NCBI GenBank assembly: GCA_011523725.1
Contig: WTGD01000245.1
Location: 1 to 6,096 of the forward strand
From: Nitrospinota bacterium
Lineage (GTDB): Bacteria > UBA8248
DNA length: 6,096 nt
Direction of reading: 5' to 3'
In this document: positions 1 to 6,096 of the stretch, in pieces
Layout: every line of letters begins with the position of its first letter
Numbering within the stretch: position 1 is the first letter of the stretch
Program-made: the position numbers and the translations under genes
The notes under the pieces: model-generated
Databases searched by the model: none
The model's input: the letters and a program-made list of their open reading frames with translations, nothing else
What the model was told of the DNA's origin: nothing

Positions 1-1
1 G

Positions 2-1966
2 CAGTTGGTGAGCGTGGCCACCTCTCTCATTCCCTTCCTGGAGAATGACGACGCCAACCGCGCCCTCATGGGCTCGAACATGCAGCGTCAGGCGGTTCCC
101 CTGTTGCGGCCCGAGGCGCCCTTCGTCGGCACCGGCATGGAGGGAATCGCGGCAAGGGATTCGGGCGCGGTCGTCATCGCGCAATGCGACGGCCGGGTGG
201 CGAGCGTGGACGCGACCAGAATCGTGATTCGCGCGACCGAGCAGGCGGGGAATCTGGCCGAAGAGGGCGTCTACATTCACAATCTGGTGAAGTATCGCCG
301 TTCGAACCAGAACACCTGCATCAACCAGAAACCCATCGTGCACGTGGGCCAGGAGGTGAAGAAGGGCGATATCATCGCGGATGGATTCTCCACCGACCAG
401 GGCGAGCTCGCTCTGGGAAGAAACATGCTCGTCGCTTTCATGCCCTGGAACGGCTACAACTTCGAGGACGCCATCGTCATCTCCGAAAAGGTGGTGAAAG
501 AGGACATCTACACCTCCCTGCACATCGAGGAGTTCGAGATCGAGGCGCGCGACACGAAGCAGGGTCCCGAGGAGATCACGCGCGACATCCCGAATCAGAG
601 CGAAGAGGCGCTGCGCGACCTCGATGAGAGCGGCATCGTTCGCGTGGGCGCGCGGGTCAACCCGGGAGACGTGCTCGTCGGGCGCATCACCCCCAAAGGG
701 GAGACGCAGCTCAGCCCCGAGGAGAAGCTCCTGCGGGCCATCTTCGGCGAGAAGGCGGGCGACGTCCGCGACTCCTCGCTCAGAGTGCCTCCGGGGATCG
801 AGGGGACGGTCGTGGAAGTCCGTGTATTTTCCAGGCGCGGCGCCGAGAAGGACGCCCGCATGCAAGAGATCGAGGATGCGGAGATCGAGAGGCTGGAGAA
901 GGACTACGGCGATGAAATCAATATCCTGAACGACGAGGGAGATGCGAGAATCCGCTCTCTGCTCATCGGGCAGCGCGCCCTCGCCGACGTGGTTCACCCC
1001 AGAACGAATGAGAGCCTCTTCGCCAAGGGGGAGGAACTCAACGAGGAGGGCCTCGCGAAGCTCAGCGGTGTCCACCTCCTGAGCCTGCCCGTCGAGAAGG
1101 ACTTGCTCGATCAGATCAAGGTCCTGTCCGACCACACGAACGAGCAGGTCGAGCTGCTCGACAGCATTCTGCAGGAGAAGATAGCCAAGCTTCAGCGCGG
1201 CGACGAGCTTCCCCCCGGCGTTCTCAAGATGGCGAAAGTCTACGTGGCCATGAAGCGCAAGCTCCAGGTGGGCGACAAGATGGCGGGCCGCCACGGCAAC
1301 AAGGGCGTCGTGTCCATCATCGTCCCCGAGGAGGACATGCCCTATCTCGAAGACGGCACGCCCATCGAGATCGTGCTCAACCCCCTCGGCGTGCCTTCGC
1401 GCATGAACGTCGGCCAGATTCTGGAGACGAACTTGGGTTGGGCCGCGAAGGTGCTGGGCAAGCATTTCGCGACGCCGGTGTTCGACGGCGCGACGGAGCA
1501 GGACATCGTGCGCTTTACGGAAGAGGCGGAGTTGCCGCCTTACGGCAAAACCCAGCTGTTTGACGGAAGAAACGGCCAGCCCTTCGAGCAGAAAGTCACG
1601 GTGGGGATGATCTACATGCTCAAACTCCACCACCTCGTGGACGACAAGATTCACGCGCGCTCGACGGGCCCCTATTCTCTGGTGACGCAGCAGCCCCTCG
1701 GCGGCAAGGCGCAGTTCGGCGGGCAGCGCCTCGGTGAGATGGAGGTGTGGGCGCTCGAGGCCTACGGCGCCGCCAAGACGCTGCAGGAGATATTGACGGT
1801 GAAGAGCGACGATGTCTCCGGACGCACGCGGATTTATGAGTCCATCGTCAAAGGAGAGAACTCGCTCGAGGCGAGTCTGCCGGAGTCCTTCAACGTGTTG
1901 ATGAAGGAGCTTCAGAGTCTCGCACTCGATGTCGAATTGATAGAGAGCGGCGAGGCGCCGGGCTAG
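2..1966 (+). CDS. rpoB: DNA-directed RNA polymerase subunit beta, 3' part (5' end outside window)
   Basis: Beta subunit of RNA polymerase, which with beta', two alphas and omega forms the transcription core enzyme. The window opens inside the gene, so 654 C-terminal codons are seen, collinear with E. coli beta from residue 659; the rifampicin-binding cluster lies upstream and cannot be judged. Window-residue numbering (residue 1 = codon 2-4): DDANRALMGSNMQRQAVP at 16-33 with R20 (E. coli R678); NGYNFEDA with E155/D156 (E. coli E813/D814); PKGETQLSPEEKLLRAIFGEKA near 230; GDKMAGRHGNKG with K426 and K434 (E. coli K1065/K1073, which contact the nascent RNA and substrate side of the active site); PLGVPSRMN with R467 (R1106); KIHARSTGPYSLVTQQPLGGKAQFGGQR with H551 (H1237). 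The C-terminal clamp segment PESFNVLMKELQSL is present and the gene ends at TAG. A 120-residue insert lies at about residues 280-400, 19 residues longer than in E. coli, whereas about 47 residues present in E. coli before ATPVFDGA are absent. No frameshift or missing catalytic residue is seen. rpoC follows 84 bases downstream. Confidence 0.98.
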   Translation, partial: QLVSVATSLIPFLENDDANRALMGSNMQRQAVPLLRPEAPFVGTGMEGIAARDSGAVVIAQCDGRVASVDATRIVIRATEQAGNLAEEGVYIHNLVKYRRSNQNTCINQKPIVHVGQEVKKGDIIADGFSTDQGELALGRNMLVAFMPWNGYNFEDAIVISEKVVKEDIYTSLHIEEFEIEARDTKQGPEEITRDIPNQSEEALRDLDESGIVRVGARVNPGDVLVGRITPKGETQLSPEEKLLRAIFGEKAGDVRDSSLRVPPGIEGTVVEVRVFSRRGAEKDARMQEIEDAEIERLEKDYGDEINILNDEGDARIRSLLIGQRALADVVHPRTNESLFAKGEELNEEGLAKLSGVHLLSLPVEKDLLDQIKVLSDHTNEQVELLDSILQEKIAKLQRGDELPPGVLKMAKVYVAMKRKLQVGDKMAGRHGNKGVVSIIVPEEDMPYLEDGTPIEIVLNPLGVPSRMNVGQILETNLGWAAKVLGKHFATPVFDGATEQDIVRFTEEAELPPYGKTQLFDGRNGQPFEQKVTVGMIYMLKLHHLVDDKIHARSTGPYSLVTQQPLGGKAQFGGQRLGEMEVWALEAYGAAKTLQEILTVKSDDVSGRTRIYESIVKGENSLEASLPESFNVLMKELQSLALDVELIESGEAPG

Positions 1967-2037
1967 ACCTGAATTTTTGAGCTTGTTTGTTCGGCGGTTC
2001 CATCGGCCGTCGCCCAAGGGATGACGCACATACTCCC

Positions 2038-2044
2038 AAGGAGG
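2038..2044 (+). promoter_or_regulatory. Shine-Dalgarno of rpoC, decides a TTG start
   Basis: AAGGAGG, a near-perfect anti-16S match, ends six bases before TTG at 2051-2053. The in-frame ATG at 2021 has only AAGGG directly abutting it (2016-2020), with no usable spacing. From the TTG the protein starts MDSNLNLFEKPKDP, which has the same length up to KPKD as my recollection of Geobacter RpoC (MEDFFSFFDKPKDP). It also puts the first zinc cysteines at 70, 72, 85 and 88, exactly the E. coli numbers. The 84-base rpoB-rpoC gap shows no recognisable promoter or terminator. Confidence 0.87.
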
Positions 2045-2050
2045 GTTGAA

Positions 2051-5000
2051 TTGGACAGCAACTTGAATCTATTCGAAAAGCCGAAGGATCCTGTTTCTTT
2101 CGACGCGATACGCATTCGCATCGCCTCTCCGCACACCATTCGCGCCTGGTCTTCGGGCGAGGTGAAAAAACCCGAGACCATCAACTACCGGACGTTCCGG
2201 CCCGAGCGGGACGGGCTGTTCTGCGCGGTCATATTCGGTCCCGTGAAGGATTACGAATGTCTTTGCGGCAAGTACAAGCGGATGAAGTACCGGGGCGTGG
2301 TTTGCGAGAAATGCGGCGTCGAGGTCATTTCCTCGAAAGTGCGGCGCGAGCGCCTGGGCCATATCGAACTGGCCACGCCGGTCTCTCACGTGTGGTTTTT
2401 CAAGGGTCTGCCCAGCCGAATCGGCAATATGCTCGACATGACGCTGCGTGAACTGGAGCGTATTCTCTATTTCGAGAACTACGTCGTCATCGATCCGGGC
2501 GAGACGGACCTCAAGAAATTCGAACTCCTCACGGAGGAGCAGTATCGAAAGATTTATGAGGAATATGACGAGGACGAGTACAAAATCGGCATCGGCGCGG
2601 AAGCGATTCGCGAACTGCTCGCTCAGTTGGATCTCGAGACGCTCTCCGCGGAGCTCAAGACGGAGATTCGCGACACTTCGAACCTGCAAAAGCGCCGCAA
2701 GCTCATCAAGCGCCTCAAGGTGGTGGACTCTTTCAAGAATTCGGGTAACCGCGCCGAGTGGATGATACTCGAAGTCATTCCGGTGCTGCCGCCCGAGCTC
2801 AGGCCCCTGGTGCCGCTCGACGGCGGTCGCTTCGCCACGAGCGACCTGAACGATCTCTACCGCCGGGTAATCAACCGCAACAACCGCCTGCTCAGGCTCC
2901 AGGAATTGCGGGCGCCGGACATCATCATCCGAAACGAGAAGCGCATGCTCCAGGAGGCGGTGGACGCGCTGTTCGACAATGGCCGCAGGGGCCGGCTGCT
3001 CCGCGGTCCCAACAAGCGCCCCCTCAAGAGCCTCTCCGACATGCTCAAGGGGAAACAAGGCCGCTTTCGCCAGAATCTTCTGGGCAAGCGGGTGGATTAC
3101 TCGGGCCGCTCGGTCATCGTCATCGGCCCCGAGCTCAAGTTCAACGAATGTGGTCTGCCCAAGAAGATGGCGCTGGAACTCTTCAAGCCCTTCATATTCA
3201 ACCGGTTGGAGGAGAAGGGCCTGGTCGCCACCATCAAGGCGGCGAAGAAGATGGTCGAAGAAGAGCGCCCCGAGGTGTGGGACGTGCTCGAAGAAGTGGT
3301 TCGCAACCATCCGGTGATACTCAATCGCGCGCCCACGCTGCATCGTCTCGGCATGCAGGCTTTCATGCCGGTTCTGGTGGAAGGCAAGGCCATCCGGGTG
3401 CACCCTCTTGTGTGCGCGGCGTTCAACGCGGATTTCGACGGGGATCAGATGGCGGTGCACGTGCCCCTTTCGGTGGAGGCCGTGGAGGAGACGCGCGTAC
3501 TGATGCTCTCGGCGAACAACATCCTCTCGCCGGCCAACGGCATGCCTCTGGCCGTGCCCAGCCAGGACATCATTCTGGGCTGTTACTACCTGACGAAGCC
3601 GCGCGGCGGTTCCAAGGGGGAGGGCCACGTGTTCGCCAACGTGGGCGAGGCGAGAGTCGCATTCGACCAGGGCGAGGTGGGCCTGCAGACGCGCATCCGG
3701 ATTCGCCTGGGAGACGAATTGGTGGAAACCACCGTCGGACGGGTTCTCCTGTTCGAGATTTTGCCCGAGGGCGTTCCCTTCGAGGCGGCGAACTGTGTCA
3801 TGGACAAGCGCGCGCTCACGCGGCTCGTTGCTACCTGCTACGAAAAGGCGGGCCGCTCGAAGACGGTGACGTTCCTCGACGCGCTCAAGAACCTCGGCTT
3901 CACGCACGCCACGCAGGCGGGCATCTCCATCTCCATCGATGACATGAAGGTGCCGGTCAGCAAGGGCGAACTCACCGAAGATGCCCGGGGCGAGGTGCTG
4001 GAAGTCGAAAAGGAATACCGCGACGGCTTGATTACGGATGGAGAGCGCTACAACAAGATCATCGACATCTGGTCGCACGTGACCGAAGAGGTCTCGGGCG
4101 AGATGTTCAAGGTGCTCGAGCAAGACGATGAAACCGCGATGAGCGGCCCCGGCGGCGAGGACGGCCAGCCGTTCGACTTCAACCCCATCTACATCATGGC
4201 CGATTCGGGAGCGCGCGGCAGCACGGCCCAGTTGCGCCAACTCGGCGGAATGCGGGGTTTGATGGCCAAGCCTTCGGGTGAGATCATCGAAACGCCGATC
4301 ACGGCGAACTTCCGCGAGGGTCTCTCGGTGCTCCAGTACTTCATATCCACGCACGGCGCGCGCAAGGGGTTGGCGGACACCGCGCTCAAAACGGCGAACA
4401 GCGGATATCTGACGCGTCGGCTGGTTGACGTGGCCCAGGACATCATCATCAACGAGGAAGATTGCGGGACCATCAACGGCATTGAGATGAGTGCCCTCGT
4501 CGAAGGAGGCGAGATCATCCAGACGCTGGGCGAGCGCATCATCGGTCGGATCGCCTTGAACGATATCCGGGACCCCTTCAACAACGAAGTTCTCTGCGCG
4601 GCGGGTGAGGAAATCAACGAGGAGAAAGTTCGCTTCATCGAAAACGCCGGGGTGGAGAGGGTCACGATACGCTCGGTTCTCACGTGCGAGTCCCACTCGG
4701 GCGTTTGTTCGAAATGCTATGGCCGGAGTTTGGCCACGGGCCAGCTCGTGGAAGTGGGAGAGGCGGTCGGCGTCATCGCCGCCCAGTCAATCGGCGAGCC
4801 GGGCACGCAGCTCACCATGCGCACGTTCCACATCGGCGGCACGGCCACGCGCGCGGGCGAGCAAAGCACGGTGGAGGCCAAGCGCGAAGGTTTCGTGAAG
4901 CACATCAACTTGCGGATCATTACGAGCAAGAAGGGTGATCTGATCAACATGAACCGCAACGGGCAGATCGCCATTTGTGACGAAACGGGCCGCGAGCGCG

Positions 5001-6091
5001 AGCGCTACCCCGTGGTCTACGGCGCCTACGTCCGCGCACGGGAGAATTCCAGGGTGAGCGAGGGAGAAATTCTCCTCGAGTGGGATCCCTACACGTTTTC
5101 GATTATGGCAGAAAAAGAGGGGACCATCGCGCTGCTCGACGTCATTGAGGGTCTCACCATGCAGGAGGAGATCGATGAGATCACTGGTCTCTCGCGCCGG
5201 GTGATCCTCGATCACGCCGATGAGAAACTCCAGCCGCGCGCTGCTTTGCTCGATGCAGCGGGCGAGCAAATCTCCGTATATCCCCTGCCTGCCGGCGCGC
5301 ACATCAGCGTCCAGGAGGGGGAGGCGATCTCCGCTGGTGACATCATATTCAAGATTACGCGCGAAACGTCCAAAACCAAGGACATCACGGGTGGTCTGCC
5401 GCGCGTCGCCGAGTTGTTCGAAGCGCGCAAGCCCAAGGAGAACGCTGTGATCTCCGAGATCAACGGACACGTGAAGTTCGCCGGTACGCTACGGGGCATG
5501 CGCCGCCTCTTGGTCGTCTCCGAAGAGGGTGATGAGCGTGAGTATCTCATCCCCCGCGGCAAGCACGTAAACGTGCAGGAGGGGGATTACGTCCGGGCGG
5601 GTGAGCCGCTCATGGACGGCGCGGTGAATCCGCACGACATCCTGGCGGTGCTCGGCGAGAATGAATTACAGAACTACCTCGTCAACGAGGTGCAGGAGGT
5701 GTACCGTCTCCAGGGCGTGAACATCAACGACAAGCACATCGAGATTATCGTGCGGCAGATGCTCAGGAGGCTTGAGGTCGTCGATCCGGGAGAGACTGAC
5801 CTCGTCATCGGCGAGCAGGTGACACGCGACCTGTTCCAGCGGCGCAACCAGGAGGCCGAGGAAGAAGGGCGAACCCCGGCAACGGGCCGGCCCATCCTGC
5901 TCGGCATCACCCGCGCTTCCCTGTCGACGGACAGCTTCATCTCGGCTGCTTCCTTCCAGGAGACCACCCGCGTGCTCACGCAGGCCGCGGTTTCCGGAAA
6001 GGTGGACTTCCTGCGGGGTCTCAAGGAAAACGTCATCATGGGCAGGCTTATTCCGGCGGGCACCGGCGCGCGCCGGTGCCCGCCGGAATAA
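2051..6091 (+). CDS. rpoC: DNA-directed RNA polymerase subunit beta' (authentic to about 6069; 3' end lost in a fold-back)
   Basis: Largest RNA polymerase subunit, carrying the catalytic magnesium site and most of the clamp. Numbering from the TTG at 2051: N-terminal zinc finger C70, C72, C85, C88; clamp coiled coil that docks sigma at about 266-308 (RRVINRNNRLLRLQ, R276 = E. coli R275); lid/rudder and switch 2 region with GKQGRFRQNLLGKRVDYSGRS; catalytic NADFDGD at 459-465, with D461, D463 and D465 binding Mg; bridge-helix region from ADSGARGSTAQLRQLGGMRG to HGARKGLADTALKTANSGYLTRR; second zinc site C805, C879, C886, C889; trigger loop with M923, R924 and H927 (E. coli M932, R933, H936). The trigger loop is split by about 178 residues (931-1108) of SI3-like insert before TKDITGGLPRV. 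The C-terminal part, VNEVQEVYRLQGVNINDKHIE and ASFQETTRVLTQAAVSGK, is normal. The first 1,339 codons, to GRLIPAGTG, are credible. The final ARRCPPE and TAA (6089-6091) are read from the right arm of a perfect palindrome and are probably not the real C-terminus, so treat the gene as 3'-partial. Probably cotranscribed with rpoB. Confidence 0.97.
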   Translation: MDSNLNLFEKPKDPVSFDAIRIRIASPHTIRAWSSGEVKKPETINYRTFRPERDGLFCAVIFGPVKDYECLCGKYKRMKYRGVVCEKCGVEVISSKVRRERLGHIELATPVSHVWFFKGLPSRIGNMLDMTLRELERILYFENYVVIDPGETDLKKFELLTEEQYRKIYEEYDEDEYKIGIGAEAIRELLAQLDLETLSAELKTEIRDTSNLQKRRKLIKRLKVVDSFKNSGNRAEWMILEVIPVLPPELRPLVPLDGGRFATSDLNDLYRRVINRNNRLLRLQELRAPDIIIRNEKRMLQEAVDALFDNGRRGRLLRGPNKRPLKSLSDMLKGKQGRFRQNLLGKRVDYSGRSVIVIGPELKFNECGLPKKMALELFKPFIFNRLEEKGLVATIKAAKKMVEEERPEVWDVLEEVVRNHPVILNRAPTLHRLGMQAFMPVLVEGKAIRVHPLVCAAFNADFDGDQMAVHVPLSVEAVEETRVLMLSANNILSPANGMPLAVPSQDIILGCYYLTKPRGGSKGEGHVFANVGEARVAFDQGEVGLQTRIRIRLGDELVETTVGRVLLFEILPEGVPFEAANCVMDKRALTRLVATCYEKAGRSKTVTFLDALKNLGFTHATQAGISISIDDMKVPVSKGELTEDARGEVLEVEKEYRDGLITDGERYNKIIDIWSHVTEEVSGEMFKVLEQDDETAMSGPGGEDGQPFDFNPIYIMADSGARGSTAQLRQLGGMRGLMAKPSGEIIETPITANFREGLSVLQYFISTHGARKGLADTALKTANSGYLTRRLVDVAQDIIINEEDCGTINGIEMSALVEGGEIIQTLGERIIGRIALNDIRDPFNNEVLCAAGEEINEEKVRFIENAGVERVTIRSVLTCESHSGVCSKCYGRSLATGQLVEVGEAVGVIAAQSIGEPGTQLTMRTFHIGGTATRAGEQSTVEAKREGFVKHINLRIITSKKGDLINMNRNGQIAICDETGRERERYPVVYGAYVRARENSRVSEGEILLEWDPYTFSIMAEKEGTIALLDVIEGLTMQEEIDEITGLSRRVILDHADEKLQPRAALLDAAGEQISVYPLPAGAHISVQEGEAISAGDIIFKITRETSKTKDITGGLPRVAELFEARKPKENAVISEINGHVKFAGTLRGMRRLLVVSEEGDEREYLIPRGKHVNVQEGDYVRAGEPLMDGAVNPHDILAVLGENELQNYLVNEVQEVYRLQGVNINDKHIEIIVRQMLRRLEVVDPGETDLVIGEQVTRDLFQRRNQEAEEEGRTPATGRPILLGITRASLSTDSFISAASFQETTRVLTQAAVSGKVDFLRGLKENVIMGRLIPAGTGARRCPPE

Positions 6092-6096
6092 GCCTG
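6043..6096. repeat. Perfect 54-base inverted repeat at the window end (probable assembly fold-back)
   Basis: The left arm 6043-6069 and right arm 6070-6096 are exact reverse complements over all 27 bases, with no loop; the dyad lies between 6069 and 6070. The left arm is coding sequence for the rpoC motif RLIPAGTG. The right arm runs to the very last base without a mismatch. It creates an in-frame TAA at 6089-6091, the complement of the TTA within CTT-ATT (Leu-Ile) at 6048-6050. A natural terminator hairpin would usually have a loop and a following T-run and would lie beyond the coding motif. A contig that turns back on its own opposite strand explains all of these features. Confidence 0.95.

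Noticed and set aside
2..120. Possible rifampicin-resistance positions in beta
   Set aside because: The visible part starts at the equivalent of E. coli residue 659, downstream of the main resistance cluster (about 507-533), so nothing can be said.
1993..2014. Possible stem (GGCG with CGCC) in the rpoB-rpoC gap
   Set aside because: Only four Watson-Crick pairs plus G-T wobbles and no following T-run. It is too weak to call a terminator or attenuator, and a terminator between these two genes would not be expected.
2758..3942. 394-codon plus-strand frame overlapping rpoC
   Set aside because: Out-of-frame shadow rich in Gly, Arg, Ala and Pro, typical of a shifted GC-rich gene, with no family motif.
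2069..4696. 875-codon open frame on the minus strand opposite rpoC
   Set aside because: It is exactly in codon register with rpoC. Antisense stops would need sense TTA, CTA or TCA codons, which are rare in this GC-rich gene. The predicted protein is rich in Arg, His, Leu and Val with no recognisable domain, and rpoC in the sense frame is unmistakable.
4787..5470. 227-codon minus-strand frame opposite the trigger-loop insert
   Set aside because: Codon-register shadow of rpoC bounded by a sense TCA codon at 4787-4789; no recognisable domain.
6043..6096. Reading the terminal palindrome as a rho-independent terminator of rpoC
   Set aside because: It has no loop and no visible T-run, its left arm encodes a conserved protein motif, and the stop codon itself lies in the right arm; fold-back fits better.
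1..6096. A hidden novel system, mobile element, CRISPR array or RNA gene
   Set aside because: Two conserved coding regions occupy all but 84 bases between the genes and the window edge. I found no tandem repeat, tRNA-like fold or insertion-sequence end apart from the terminal palindrome.

Overview
The window is a GC-rich bacterial fragment that lies wholly inside the rpoB-rpoC part of the RNA polymerase operon. It holds two forward-strand protein genes and no accessory gene, RNA gene, mobile element or CRISPR array. Both core subunits are highly conserved and intact in the visible part. They carry lineage-type insertions: an enlarged insert in beta, and an SI3-like insert in the trigger loop of beta'. 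The protein sequences read like those of the broad proteobacterial/deltaproteobacterial-type radiation (Desulfobacterota, Myxococcota, Nitrospinota, Tectomicrobia and similar). Recalled Geobacter RpoC is a close match at the N-terminus, but the phylum cannot be fixed by eye.

Layout: positions 2-1966 are the 3' half of rpoB (654 codons, equivalent to E. coli beta residues 659 to the C-terminus); its 5' half is missing because the window starts inside the gene. An 84-base gap follows and contains a strong Shine-Dalgarno (2038-2044). That site places the rpoC start at a TTG at 2051, not at the in-frame ATG at 2021. rpoC then runs to the end of the window.

The one truly unusual structure is at the right edge. 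The last 54 bases (6043-6096) form a perfect, loopless inverted repeat centred between 6069 and 6070. Its left arm is the rpoC sequence for the conserved GRLIPAGTG motif, and its right arm is the exact reverse complement. The apparent rpoC tail (ARRCPPE) and its TAA stop are therefore translated from antisense rpoC. I read this as a fold-back (assembly or amplification artefact) at the end of a contig, with the true rpoC C-terminus missing.

Together the genes encode the beta and beta' subunits, which form the two pincers and the active centre of RNA polymerase. They are almost certainly cotranscribed. I see no previously undescribed system here.
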